Assembly: GCF_944384765.1 (NCBI RefSeq)
Contig: NZ_CALWUM010000007.1
Location: 1 to 64,000, forward strand
DNA: 64,000 nt
Source: an uncultured Agathobaculum sp.
GTDB taxonomy: Bacteria > Bacillota > Clostridia > Oscillospirales > Butyricicoccaceae
Reading direction: 5' to 3'
Both the position numbers and the translations under genes were made by a program. The notes under the pieces were generated by a model that was not told the DNA's origin, made no database searches, and saw only the letters and a list, made by a program, of their open reading frames with translations. This document shows, one piece after another, positions 35,346-43,452 of this stretch. Positions within the stretch are counted from its first letter, which is position 1; the number at the start of each line of letters is the position of its first letter.

Positions 35346-36407
35346 ATGGAACGGCCCATGTCGGAATACGCGGCCGACGCACCGCGTGTGCTGCGTGATT
35401 TTCTGACCTATATCTCCACGATCCAGGGAAAGTCCGCCAAGACTGCGCATGAATACTATTTGGATCTGCGTCTGTTTTTCCGTGTGCTCAAGCACAACAA
35501 GCGGCTGGTGCCGCAGGATATGCCGATCGATCAGATCCCGATCGACGACATCGACGTTGATTTCCTGCGGGCGGTTACCCTGTCCGACGCCTACGACTAT
35601 CTGGAGTATATGTCCGGCGAGCGTCCGACCCAGCAGAACAGCGCTGCGACCGAATACGGCCTGAACAGTGTTTCCCGCGCGCGCAAGGTGTCTGCCATCC
35701 GCTCGTTTTTCCGCTATCTGACCGATAAAAAGCACCTGCTGGAGGTCAACCCAGTCAGCAATCTCGAGTCGCCCACCATCCGCAAATCCCTGCCGGTTTA
35801 TCTGACGGCGGACGACAGCGTGCGTCTGCTCGAAGCGGTGCAGGGCGAGTATGCCGAGCGCGATTTCTGCATCCTGACCCTGTTCCTCAACTGCGGCCTG
35901 CGCGTGTCCGAGCTGGTCGGGCTCAACCTGTCGGATTTTCAGGGGGACACGGTGCGTGTGCTCGGCAAGGGCAACAAGGAGCGCACGGTCTATCTCAACG
36001 ATGCCTGCCGCCTGGCGCTGGAAAACTACCTGCCCCGGCGCCTGACCCCGCACGAGCGGGATAAAAACGCCCTGTTTATCAGCCGCAACCACAACCGGAT
36101 CAACGTGCAGACGGTCAAATGGCTGGTCAAGAAATATCTCGGCCAGGCGGGGCTGGACACACAGAAGTATTCCGCCCACAAGCTGCGTCACACAGCGGCG
36201 ACCCTGATGTATCAGAACGGAGTGGACATCCGCACGCTGCAAAGCATTTTGGGGCACACCAGCGTGAACACAACCATGATCTATACCCACATTGAGGACA
36301 GCAGCTTGCGTGAGGCTGCGGCCAAAAATCCCCTGGCCTCGGTCAAGCCGCACACGGGCGGCAAACCGCAGGATGATACTGAAAAGGAAAGTGGCGCCGC
36401 CGGATAG
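35346..36407 (+). CDS. tyrosine recombinase, XerC/XerD-like
   Basis: A 353-residue integrase-family recombinase. The N-terminal SAM-like DNA-binding domain covers ~10-130. The catalytic set is complete: R186 (GLRVSEL), K208, H278 and R281 (AHKLRHT), H304 (LGHTS) and nucleophile Y313. In Firmicutes this form usually serves as the chromosome-dimer resolvase acting at dif. Two features differ from plain XerC: an insert around 90-105 and a charged 40-residue tail. No integrated element or attachment repeats are adjacent, which supports a housekeeping role. GGAGG precedes the ATG. Confidence 0.85.
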   Translation: MERPMSEYAADAPRVLRDFLTYISTIQGKSAKTAHEYYLDLRLFFRVLKHNKRLVPQDMPIDQIPIDDIDVDFLRAVTLSDAYDYLEYMSGERPTQQNSAATEYGLNSVSRARKVSAIRSFFRYLTDKKHLLEVNPVSNLESPTIRKSLPVYLTADDSVRLLEAVQGEYAERDFCILTLFLNCGLRVSELVGLNLSDFQGDTVRVLGKGNKERTVYLNDACRLALENYLPRRLTPHERDKNALFISRNHNRINVQTVKWLVKKYLGQAGLDTQKYSAHKLRHTAATLMYQNGVDIRTLQSILGHTSVNTTMIYTHIEDSSLREAAAKNPLASVKPHTGGKPQDDTEKESGAAG

Positions 36408-36433
36408 CATCGCCGCCATACAAGCAAAAGAGA

Positions 36434-36464
36434 AAGCGCACCTTTGAAAAAGGGTGCGCTGTTT
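36434..36464 (+). terminator. terminator after the Xer-type gene
   Basis: AGCGCACC and GGTGCGCT form the stem, with further A-T pairing in the loop region, followed by GTTTTT. Confidence 0.8.
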
Positions 36465-36596
36465 TTATGCGCGCAGGCGAAAAAATTACACAGATTGCAT
36501 CGAATTTCAGCATCGCTTCAGCCTGGGCTGGTACAGTAGTAACAGTAAGCTGCGGTACGGCGCCGCAGCCAAAAACAAGCAAAGGAGCTGTCATCT

Positions 36597-37784
36597 ATGA
36601 TAGGATACCGAATCAGACGGGCGCGCCGGCTGGTTTGCCGGCTGCTCGTGCTGGCAACTGTGCTCTCCATGCTGTTCTCACTGTCCGCCGGGGCTTCAGC
36701 CGGCGGGTTTGAGATGGGCACCAGCTATCCCGGCCAGGTCATGCGCCCGGGTGATGAGCTGGATTTCACGCTGGAGTTTTACAATACGCTGGGATACGGC
36801 TTTACCGCCGCCCTCACAGCGAGCGATATACCAAGCGGCTGGACCGGTCGCTTTGAAGGCAACGGCAGCGAAATCAGCAGTGTGTACGTGCACAGCGGGG
36901 AAGAGGCATCCACCGCGACCTTCCACGTCGAAGTCCCGGACGACGCTGCGCAGGGAACTTATACGATCAACCTGCGGGCAGCCGGGCAGGGCGGCAGTTC
37001 CTCGCTTGCATTGACGCTTGAGGTCAATGAAGAGGCGAGCGGCTCGAGCGCGCTGACCACGGAATACGCCGAGCAGCAGGGTTCGGCGGGCACAGCGTTT
37101 ACTTTCAGCTCGACCATCCAGAACAACAGCGCGGACAGCCAGACTTACAGCTTTTCCTCTAATCCGCCCGCGGGCTGGATGGTGGCGATTGCCCCGTCCG
37201 GCGAGAGCACGCAGGTGTCCTCGGTCACGGTCGAGGCGCACAGCACACAGGGGCTGGACATCACGGTCACACCGCCGGAAAACGTCGAGGCAGGCACCTA
37301 TACCATCCCGCTTTCCGTGGTCTCCGCCTCGGAGAGCCTGAGTGAGGAACTGAGCGTTGAGATCACCGGCTCGTATGCCTTGCAGCTGTCCACGCCGAGC
37401 GGTCTGCTCAGCTTTGACGCAAATGCCAACAAGCAGACCGCGGTGACGATCAGCGTGACCAACACGGGCAACGTCGATCTGCAGAATATCAACCTGTCCT
37501 CGTCCGCGCCGGACAGCTGGACGGTCGAGTTTTCGGAATCCTCGATTTCGGTGCTCGAGGCGGGTGCAACGCAGGAACTGACCGCGTATGTCACCCCGTC
37601 GGACGAGGCGATCAGCGGCGACTATGTGGTGACGATGACCGCGTCGAGCGATGAGACTTCGAGTGCGGCTGAATTCCGTGTTTCGGTCAAGACCGAGACG
37701 ATCTGGGGCATTGTCGGCATCCTGCTGCTGGTCGGTGTCGGCGCGTGCCTGTGGTATGTATTCCGCACCTACGGGAGGCGCTGA
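36597..37784 (+). CDS. NEW3-domain surface protein with C-terminal membrane anchor
   Basis: A 395-residue exported protein. A cationic signal peptide (~1-35, ending ASA-GG) is followed by three successive ~110-residue beta-sandwich repeats. Each carries NEW3/CARDB-like features: VMRPGDELDFTLEFYNTLG, FSSTIQNNSADSQTYSF, and VTISVTNTGNVDLQN with P-x-W or S-W-T-V strands. A single C-terminal helix (~370-390) and Arg-rich tail anchor it. It lies 2 bp upstream of an ABC ATPase and is cotranscribed with it, so it may be the extracellular partner of that transporter. Function unknown. Confidence 0.8.
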   Translation: MIGYRIRRARRLVCRLLVLATVLSMLFSLSAGASAGGFEMGTSYPGQVMRPGDELDFTLEFYNTLGYGFTAALTASDIPSGWTGRFEGNGSEISSVYVHSGEEASTATFHVEVPDDAAQGTYTINLRAAGQGGSSSLALTLEVNEEASGSSALTTEYAEQQGSAGTAFTFSSTIQNNSADSQTYSFSSNPPAGWMVAIAPSGESTQVSSVTVEAHSTQGLDITVTPPENVEAGTYTIPLSVVSASESLSEELSVEITGSYALQLSTPSGLLSFDANANKQTAVTISVTNTGNVDLQNINLSSSAPDSWTVEFSESSISVLEAGATQELTAYVTPSDEAISGDYVVTMTASSDETSSAAEFRVSVKTETIWGIVGILLLVGVGACLWYVFRTYGRR

Positions 37785-37786
37785 AC

Positions 37787-38839
37787 ATGGATGAAACTGC
37801 AATCATCCGGACCGAAGGGCTGACCAAGCGCTATGGCGCGATCACCGCGGTCAGCAATTTGAATCTTGAGATTTTTCCGGGCGAGGTGTTCGGCCTGCTC
37901 GGGCCGAACGGCGCGGGCAAGACCACGACCACGCTCATGCTGCTCGGCCTGTCCGAGCCGACAGCGGGCACAGCATGGATTGACGGCCACAACTGCACGC
38001 GCGAGCCGATTGCGGTCAAACGCATGGTCGGCTACCTGCCGGACAACGTCGGGTTTTACCCGGATCTGACGGGGCGCGAAAACCTGCGCTTCACCGGACG
38101 GCTCAACGGGCTGCAGGGCGAGGCCTGCGAGCAGCGCATCGACGATCTGCTCGTGCGCGTCGGCATGGCCGCGGATGCAGACCGCCGGGCGGGCACCTAT
38201 TCGCGCGGCATGCGGCAGCGCCTTGGCATTGCAGATGTGCTGATGAAAGACCCCAAAGTGATCATTCTGGACGAACCCACGCTCGGTATCGACCCCGAGG
38301 GTATGCGCGAGCTGATTGCGCTCATCCGCGAGCTGTCCGTGCGGGATGGCCGCACTGTGCTGATCTCCTCGCACCAGCTGTATCAGGTGCAGCAGATCTG
38401 CGACCGGGTTGGGATATTCGTGCGGGGCGAGCTGATCGCCTGCGGCCGGATCGACGAGCTGGGGCAGCAGCTGCAAAACGAAGGCCTGTATCTGCTTGAG
38501 ATGCAGACCGAGCCTGCGGACGAGGCGCTCTGCGAACTTGTCCGGCAGGTGGAAGGGGTGCGCACGGCCGAGTTCACCGTAGACGGCGGGGTGCGCGTTG
38601 CGTCCGCCCGCGACATCCGCGGTGAGCTGACCGCGCTGCTGGCCGTGCACGGCTATGCGCTGCTGCAGCTGCGGCAGCGCGGCGGCGATCTGGATGAGAT
38701 CTATCAGAAATACTTTGAAAAGGCAGGTGACAGGAATGACACTGCAAACGCTACGCCAGACAGCGGCGGAACGGTCCGCCCATTTTCTGGATTTATGGCG
38801 CAAATACGCGAAAAATGGCAGGAAAAGCGGCACAAATAG
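37787..38839 (+). CDS. ABC transporter ATP-binding protein
   Basis: A 350-residue single-domain ATPase. Walker A is LGPNGAGKTT (~41-50), the signature is YSRGMRQRLG, Walker B is VIILDEPTLGIDP and the switch histidine is in SSHQ. The LGIDP D-loop and the C-terminal ~100-residue regulatory extension are typical of the CcmA/NosF group that drives ABC-2 permeases. GGAGG lies 8 nt before the ATG. Coupled to the NEW3 protein gene upstream. The end of the gene overlaps the permease gene by 104 bp. Confidence 0.9.
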   Translation: MDETAIIRTEGLTKRYGAITAVSNLNLEIFPGEVFGLLGPNGAGKTTTTLMLLGLSEPTAGTAWIDGHNCTREPIAVKRMVGYLPDNVGFYPDLTGRENLRFTGRLNGLQGEACEQRIDDLLVRVGMAADADRRAGTYSRGMRQRLGIADVLMKDPKVIILDEPTLGIDPEGMRELIALIRELSVRDGRTVLISSHQLYQVQQICDRVGIFVRGELIACGRIDELGQQLQNEGLYLLEMQTEPADEALCELVRQVEGVRTAEFTVDGGVRVASARDIRGELTALLAVHGYALLQLRQRGGDLDEIYQKYFEKAGDRNDTANATPDSGGTVRPFSGFMAQIREKWQEKRHK

Positions 38840-39773
38840 CACCTGCGGACTGGCAGCGCTTTATCGCAAGGAGCTGGCTGACCACCTGCACAGCAAGCGC
38901 TTTATCCTGATCTTCGCTATTTTGCTGATTGCGTCTTCCGCATCGCTCGGCGGGGCGGTGTCCACTTTGGCGAGCGAGGGCACGGGCAGCAGCTTTGTAT
39001 TTTTACAGCTGTTTACCACGGGCAGCGGGTCGATCTATTCCTTTGCGACGTTCATCGCTTTCCTCGGCCCTCTGGCAGGCATTATTCTGGGATTTGACGC
39101 GGTCAGCAACGAGCGTACACTCGGCACGCTCAACCGGCTGGCTTCCCAGCCGATCTACCGTGATGCGATCATCAATGCAAAATTCCTCGCCGGTGCCACC
39201 GTCATTGTGCTGATCGTATTTACCCTTGGCATTTACGTCAGCGCAGTGGGCCTTATGATGATCGGCGTGCCGCCCGGCGTGGAGGAGGTGCTGCGCATTG
39301 CTGCCTTCCTGGTGCTGAGCGCGGTTTATATTGCGGTCTGGCTGGCGTTTGCCCTGCTGTTTTCCGTGCTCTGCCGCCATGCCGCAACCGCGGCGCTCGC
39401 CTGTATCACGATCTGGCTGTTCCTGAGCCTGTTCATGAGCCTGTTCGCAAGCGGCATTGCCGGGGCGCTTTTCCCGCTCGATGGCATAGAAGGCGTCAGC
39501 AACCTGATGAGCAACTATCAGCTTGAACTGGCGCTCAACCGCATTTCGCCCTATTACCTGTTCAGCGAAGCGGCCTCCACTATCCTCAACCCAAGCGTGC
39601 GTTCGATCGGCATTGTCACCATGTCGTCCATTCAGGGCGCAGTGGTCGGCACGCTGCCGTTTACGCAGAGTTTGCTGCTGGTATGGCCGCATCTGGTTGT
39701 GATGGCGGCACTCGCAGCTGCGGGTTTTGCCGCAGCCTATATCCGGTTTATGCGGCAGGAAATCCGCGCGTGA
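38736..39773 (+). CDS. ABC-2 type transporter permease
   Basis: A 345-residue membrane protein with about six helices starting near residue 57. KELADHLHSKRF before the first helix and FDAVSNERTLGTLNRLASQP (~130-149) are typical of NosY/ABC-2 permeases. The only reasonable start with a ribosome site (AGGTGACAGGA) is ATG 38736, which makes a 104-bp overlap with the ATPase gene. The first ~45 residues are charged and poorly conserved-looking. With the ATPase and the NEW3 protein it forms an export or maintenance system of unknown substrate. Confidence 0.85.
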   Translation: MTLQTLRQTAAERSAHFLDLWRKYAKNGRKSGTNSTCGLAALYRKELADHLHSKRFILIFAILLIASSASLGGAVSTLASEGTGSSFVFLQLFTTGSGSIYSFATFIAFLGPLAGIILGFDAVSNERTLGTLNRLASQPIYRDAIINAKFLAGATVIVLIVFTLGIYVSAVGLMMIGVPPGVEEVLRIAAFLVLSAVYIAVWLAFALLFSVLCRHAATAALACITIWLFLSLFMSLFASGIAGALFPLDGIEGVSNLMSNYQLELALNRISPYYLFSEAASTILNPSVRSIGIVTMSSIQGAVVGTLPFTQSLLLVWPHLVVMAALAAAGFAAAYIRFMRQEIRA

Positions 39774-39808
39774 ACCAGAATAGACACCGCTTTATTATTG
39801 CTCCCCGG

Positions 39809-39898
39809 GCCGGGCACAGCGATCCCTCTTGAAGATATGAAGCAAACAAACACAGGACGTGCAGTATCGTGTTGTTCCCACACACGTCTGTGCCCGGC
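39809..39898 (+). ncRNA. candidate structured RNA (90-nt inverted repeat)
   Basis: GCCGGGCACAG (39809-39819) pairs perfectly with CTGTGCCCGGC (39888-39898). Inner sequence can form further helices (AACACA and GTGTTGTT regions). A separate terminator lies 9 nt downstream, so a short RNA of ~130-150 nt is possible. No SRP, 6S, RNase P or tmRNA signature is seen. It may instead be the 3' UTR of the permease gene. Confidence 0.35.
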
Positions 39899-39906
39899 AA
39901 AATCAA

Positions 39907-39938
39907 ACGCGCCGCAGCGAAAAACTGCGGTGCGTTTT
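39907..39938 (+). terminator. intrinsic terminator upstream of the cytidylate kinase-like gene
   Basis: A CCGCAG/CTGCGG stem extended by AACGC/GCGTT, a short A-rich loop and a TTTTTT tract. It terminates the NEW3/ABC transcript or the candidate RNA. Confidence 0.85.
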
Positions 39939-39954
39939 TTGTGTGTCTGCCGCC

Positions 39955-39983
39955 TTGACAATGGATACAGCATAGGCTATAAT
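39955..39983 (+). promoter_or_regulatory. perfect-consensus sigma-A promoter
   Basis: TTGACA and TATAAT, both exact consensus, are separated by 17 bp, about 70 bp upstream of the cytidylate kinase-like gene. It should be among the strongest constitutive promoters in the window. Confidence 0.9.
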
Positions 39984-40053
39984 TCGATTTGTCTGATATC
40001 GGACTGAATAACCGGAGAAGCGGACCGCGCGTCCGCAAGGGGAGGGACGTTCT

Positions 40054-40674
40054 ATGCCGCGCATCATCACTGTCAGCCGTGAATTTGGCAGCGGCGGCCG
40101 CGAACTGGGCAAACGGCTGAGCGATTGCCTGGGCTTTGCTTATTACGACCGCGAGATTTTAGAAGAACTGGCCCGTGAGACAGATACCAGCGAATGGTAT
40201 GTGGAAAACCTGCTCAGCCGGGGCATGCCCACGGGCTTTACGCTGCATTTTGGGCGCAGCTTTTCCTCCTATTCGCCGGTTACCCAGCAGGCGCTCAAGC
40301 TGCTCGTGGCCGAGCGGCGCATCATCCGCGCGCTGGCCGAGCGGGGAGACTGTATCATCGTTGGCCGCGGCGCATCGGGCGTACTTGAGGACCGGCGGCC
40401 GTTTAATCTGTTTGTCTATGCGGATCTGCCTGCCAAGCTCGCGCGCTGCCGCGCCCACGCCCCGGAAAACGAGCACCTGACCGACCGCGAGATGGAAAAA
40501 CGCATGCGGCAGGTGGATGCCGCGCGCGCAAGCGTACATGGCATGGTTTCCGGCCTGCGCTGGGGCGACAAAGCAGGGTATCACCTGTGCATCAACACCA
40601 CCGGCCTGCCAATCAAGCAGGCGGCGCCGGCGGTTGCGGCGTATGCCGAAGCATGGCTGCGCGGCGCGGAATGA
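40054..40674 (+). CDS. cytidylate kinase-like family protein
   Basis: A 206-residue P-loop kinase of the Cytidylate_kin2 group. The N-terminal nucleotide site is ITVSREFGSGGRELGKRL, a modified P-loop. YYDREIL and the IIVGRGA segment (~105) are family hallmarks, and R-M-x-x-VD-AR (~153) resembles the lid arginines. Such proteins are widespread in Clostridia, but their substrate is uncertain; they are not the main CMP kinase. GGGGAGGGA precedes the ATG. The MATE gene follows 43 bp later and is probably cotranscribed. Confidence 0.82.
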   Translation: MPRIITVSREFGSGGRELGKRLSDCLGFAYYDREILEELARETDTSEWYVENLLSRGMPTGFTLHFGRSFSSYSPVTQQALKLLVAERRIIRALAERGDCIIVGRGASGVLEDRRPFNLFVYADLPAKLARCRAHAPENEHLTDREMEKRMRQVDAARASVHGMVSGLRWGDKAGYHLCINTTGLPIKQAAPAVAAYAEAWLRGAE

Positions 40675-40717
40675 CCGCGTATCCCACACAGCACAATCAA
40701 AAGAGAGGATAGGTTTT

Positions 40718-42058
40718 ATGAACTCGGCGACCTTATTTTCCAGGACCGCCCCGATCAAATTGTTTTTCATCGCCTCGATCCCCGGGGCAATCAGTATGCT
40801 GGCCTCCGCGCTCTACCAGACGATCGACGGCGTGTTCGTCGGCCAGTATCTGGGCGCGACCGCCTTTGCGGCAATCAATCTGGCCATGCCGTTTGTCATC
40901 ATCAACTTTTCGCTTGCCGACCTGATCGGCTTTGGCTCCTCGGTTCCCATCGCGATCAACCTGGGCCGCAAGGAGGAGCGGGAAGCGTGTAATATTTTTA
41001 CCTGCGCCTGTATAATGATTGTGGGCACAGGCGCCGCAATCGGCGTGCTGCTGTATGGAACGGCGCCGCTGCTCATCCAGCTCATGGGCGCACAGGGAGA
41101 ATTTGCCGAACTTGCGGTGCAGTATATCCGCGTATACGCGATCAGTTCCCCCGTGACCACAATCGTATTCGCAATGGATAATTTTCTGCGCATCTGCGGC
41201 TATATCCGCGGCAGCATGCTGCTCAACATCCTGATGAGCGTGCTGAGCGCCGCGCTGGAATTCCTGTTCCTGGGCGTGCTGGGCTGGGGTATCTGGGCGG
41301 CTGCGCTGGCAACCTGCACGGGCATGGTGGTATGCGCGCTGCTGGCGCTCCTCCCGTTTGTGCGCCGGCGGGCGCTGCTGCGCTTTTGCAGGCCGCATTT
41401 TCGTGCAGCCACGGTGCGGCAGATCGTCGCCTGCGGCAGCCCGAACTTTCTCAATAACATCGCCGGGCGCATCACATCCATCCTGCTCAACTTTATTCTG
41501 GTGCGGCTGGGTGGTGAGAACGCGGTCTCGGTTTACGGCATCCTGATGTATGCAGATGGCTTCATCCAGCCGCTGCTTTATGGTATGTGCGATTCGCTGC
41601 AGCCCGCAGTGGGCTACAACTGGGGCGCGGGCAAGTTTTCGCGCGTGCGCGCGATCGAAAAATGCTGCTTTGCCGCAGCGGCAGTGGTGTCGCTGCTCGC
41701 AGCGGTTGTGATTGCGCTGTTCCCCGCGCCGATTACCCTGCTGTTCATGCCGTCCGCGCAGGGGGCGGTGCTCGCAATGTCGGTCGGCGCACTGCAGCTG
41801 TTCAGCATCACCTATATCACGCGATGGTTCTCCTTTGCCACACAGAGCTATATGCTTGCAATCGAAAAACCGTTTTCCGCTTCGCTGATCTCGGTCTCGA
41901 CCGCACTGGTGTTTCCCGTGCTGCTGGTGGCCGTGCTCTGGCCGATGGGCCTGACCGGCATCTGGCTCAACTTTGCAGGCACGGCGCTGCTTGCGGCGGT
42001 GCTGGCCGCCGCGGTGCTGATCCGGCAGCGGCGTGCGCTGCATCAGCCCGATCAGTGA
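40718..42058 (+). CDS. MATE family efflux transporter
   Basis: A 446-residue multidrug and toxin extrusion protein with about twelve helices in two repeats. It exports cationic compounds by Na+ or H+ antiport. Each repeat begins with the typical IPGAISMLASALYQTIDGVFVG-like and CGSPNFLNNIAGRITS-like segments, and SLQPAVGYNWGAG (~288) is a MATE signature. ATG 40718 was chosen because GAGAGGA lies upstream and the membrane domain begins at once. It ends at a strong terminator. The substrate cannot be predicted. Confidence 0.9.
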   Translation: MNSATLFSRTAPIKLFFIASIPGAISMLASALYQTIDGVFVGQYLGATAFAAINLAMPFVIINFSLADLIGFGSSVPIAINLGRKEEREACNIFTCACIMIVGTGAAIGVLLYGTAPLLIQLMGAQGEFAELAVQYIRVYAISSPVTTIVFAMDNFLRICGYIRGSMLLNILMSVLSAALEFLFLGVLGWGIWAAALATCTGMVVCALLALLPFVRRRALLRFCRPHFRAATVRQIVACGSPNFLNNIAGRITSILLNFILVRLGGENAVSVYGILMYADGFIQPLLYGMCDSLQPAVGYNWGAGKFSRVRAIEKCCFAAAAVVSLLAAVVIALFPAPITLLFMPSAQGAVLAMSVGALQLFSITYITRWFSFATQSYMLAIEKPFSASLISVSTALVFPVLLVAVLWPMGLTGIWLNFAGTALLAAVLAAAVLIRQRRALHQPDQ

Positions 42059-42084
42059 GATTTTTTCGGATTTCGAAGCAAAAG

Positions 42085-42120
42085 CAGGCGCCGCACCCGC
42101 GAAAGGGTACGGCGCCTGTT
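42085..42120 (+). terminator. terminator after the MATE gene
   Basis: CAGGCGCCGCACCC pairs with GGGTACGGCGCCTG around a GCGAAA loop, followed by TTT. One internal mismatch. Confidence 0.85.
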
Positions 42121-42158
42121 TCGGAATAATGAGAAAAATAGAAGCAATCAGATTTGGT

Positions 42159-42587
42159 TTACTGTGCACGCTGTCCGAGCATCCAGATGGACTTGCTGAA
42201 GTTCTCGATGTAGCTGTCCATCGCGCCGGAGATCAGGCTATTGCCTGCCGCATCCGCCGCCTTTTTGATGTCCGCTGCCTCATCCAGCAGCGCGGAAAAG
42301 TCGTGCAGCACTGCCTCCCAGATGACTGATGAAGTCACATAGTCGGACGCCGCTTCTTGAATCGACGTATGCGCGCAGAATTCCTGCAGCGAGGCGAGCG
42401 GCTTGCCCTGAATCATCAGGATCTTTTCCGCCACTTCGTCGACCGCGTCGCTGATGTAATCATAGTACTCTTCCAGCTTGGCATGCACGGTGAAAAAGTC
42501 CGGGCCCTTGACATACCAGTGGAAGTTTTGCAGCTTGTGGTATTCTACCACGAGATCCGCCAGAAAATGATTGAGCTTTTCGACCAT
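42159..42587 (-). CDS. dps: Dps family ferritin-like DNA-protection protein
   Basis: A 142-residue Dps/Dpr-type four-helix protein. It forms a dodecamer that oxidises ferrous iron with H2O2 and stores it, protecting DNA. The inter-subunit ferroxidase ligands H23, H35, D50 and E54 are all present with normal spacing (NFHWYVKG, TVHAKLEEYYD, DAVDEVAE). There is no long basic tail, so DNA binding may be weak. AAAGGAG precedes the ATG. It is a single-gene unit with its own promoter and a striking palindromic operator. Confidence 0.92.
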   Translation of the reverse strand: MVEKLNHFLADLVVEYHKLQNFHWYVKGPDFFTVHAKLEEYYDYISDAVDEVAEKILMIQGKPLASLQEFCAHTSIQEAASDYVTSSVIWEAVLHDFSALLDEAADIKKAADAAGNSLISGAMDSYIENFSKSIWMLGQRAQ

Positions 42588-42612
42588 AGCAGTTCGCTCC
42601 TTTGCAAGTGAT

Positions 42613-42642
42613 GTCGTTAGTTAGCTGTTGCTAACTAACGAC
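42613..42642 (-). promoter_or_regulatory. palindromic operator of dps
   Basis: A perfect 13-bp inverted repeat, GTCGTTAGTTAGC and GCTAACTAACGAC, with a TGTT spacer. It begins directly after the -10 box of the dps promoter, so a bound protein would cover the transcription start. A MarR-type redox regulator is possible; no candidate regulator gene is adjacent. Confidence 0.75.
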
Positions 42643-42671
42643 AGTGTACCATGCCGGGAGAGGAATGGCAA
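42643..42671 (-). promoter_or_regulatory. sigma-A promoter of dps
   Basis: On the minus strand TTGCCA and TACACT are separated by 17 bp, immediately upstream of the palindrome. Confidence 0.7.
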
Positions 42672-42843
42672 GTGCTTTTTTCCAAAACGGCATAAAAACC
42701 GGCGGAGAAAAAGGGAGGCACGGTGATTTCCTTGCCGCGCGTGGTCCAAGCGCTTCGGCGCGGGTGCGCGCGGACGGACAAAATCATTCCAAACGGTTTG
42801 TCTGTGGTCTGCTACAAAGAGACCATGCCGCAAACCGGAATAG

Positions 42844-42881
42844 GCGAAAACCACGGGAAATTATTTCTCCGGGGTTTTCGC
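42844..42881 (-). terminator. probable terminator of the XRE operon
   Basis: GCGAAAACC and GGTTTTCGC form the stem around an AT-rich interior, 13 bp after the xre stop. The 172 bp between this and the dps promoter contain no convincing gene. Confidence 0.55.
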
Positions 42882-42893
42882 TCATTGCTTCTA

Positions 42894-43103
42894 TCAGTCA
42901 AAATAGAACAGTTCTTCGAATTTCTTATCCAGTGCAATACACAGGATGAGCGCCAGTTTGGCGGTCGGGTTAAACTGCCCGGTTTCGATCGCGCTGATCG
43001 TATTGCGGGATACGCCGACCAGCGCAGCAAGCTGCGCCTGGGACAGCTTTTTGTCGCTGCGCGCCTGCTTCAGGCGGTTTTTCAGGATCAGTTTGTCGTC
43101 CAT
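42894..43103 (-). CDS. XRE family helix-turn-helix regulator
   Basis: A 69-residue single-domain HTH_3/Cro-like repressor. LSQAQLAALVGVSRNTISAIE (~20-40) is the classic helix-turn-helix, followed by NPTAKLALILCIALDKKFEELF. Such compact regulators usually act as dimers. The gene starts 2 bp after the membrane-protein stop, so the two are translated together. Three palindromes at the operon promoter (43453-43528) are probable binding sites. Confidence 0.9.
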   Translation of the reverse strand: MDDKLILKNRLKQARSDKKLSQAQLAALVGVSRNTISAIETGQFNPTAKLALILCIALDKKFEELFYFD

Positions 43104-43105
43104 TT

Positions 43106-43417
43106 TTACTCCACCACGCTGATCACATAGGTGGCAAGATTGGCGACGGCAAGCAGCCCGCCCGCAATAGTGGTGACCAGCAGGGATTTTTCTTTGCTAA
43201 ACCGATAGCGGGGAAAGGCCTCTGCTGCGACATACGCCCAAAAAACAGCAACCAGCGCATCATTTTGCTGCCCGGTGAAAAAGTTAAAGGCCATGAGGAA
43301 AACCAGGACGGCGAGAAAGCAGATGATACCGATTTTCATGCCGTGATTTTCTGCGTTTTTTGCGCCTTCATCCACCCGTTCCCTGCGGCTCCTGGCCAGG
43401 ATTTCTTCTTTGTCCAT
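43106..43417 (-). CDS. small membrane protein cotranscribed with an XRE regulator
   Basis: A 103-residue protein. A charged, soluble N terminus (MDKEEILARSRRERVDEG) is followed by three hydrophobic segments (~27-45, ~52-67 and ~80-98). Similar small proteins often precede XRE regulators in Firmicutes, but no biochemical role is established. Start 43417 follows GAGG at 8 nt and lies downstream of the promoter. It may sense membrane stress and modulate the adjacent regulator; this is inference. Confidence 0.75.
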   Translation of the reverse strand: MDKEEILARSRRERVDEGAKNAENHGMKIGIICFLAVLVFLMAFNFFTGQQNDALVAVFWAYVAAEAFPRYRFSKEKSLLVTTIAGGLLAVANLATYVISVVE

Positions 43418-43452
43418 AGGAAGTGCCTCGCTTTCTCTATCCGTTGAAACGC

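Noticed and set aside
35346..36407. Integrase marking a prophage or genomic island
   Set aside because: The recombinase is flanked by ordinary chromosomal genes, has a full Xer-type catalytic set and no attachment repeats or phage genes nearby.
39809..39898. 6S RNA or signal recognition particle RNA
   Set aside because: Too short, and lacks the 6S central bubble layout and the SRP GGUCAGG/GGAA tetraloop region.
42621..42854. Small minus-strand gene between dps and the XRE gene
   Set aside because: It overlaps the dps promoter and operator, has no ribosome site and no recognisable protein features.
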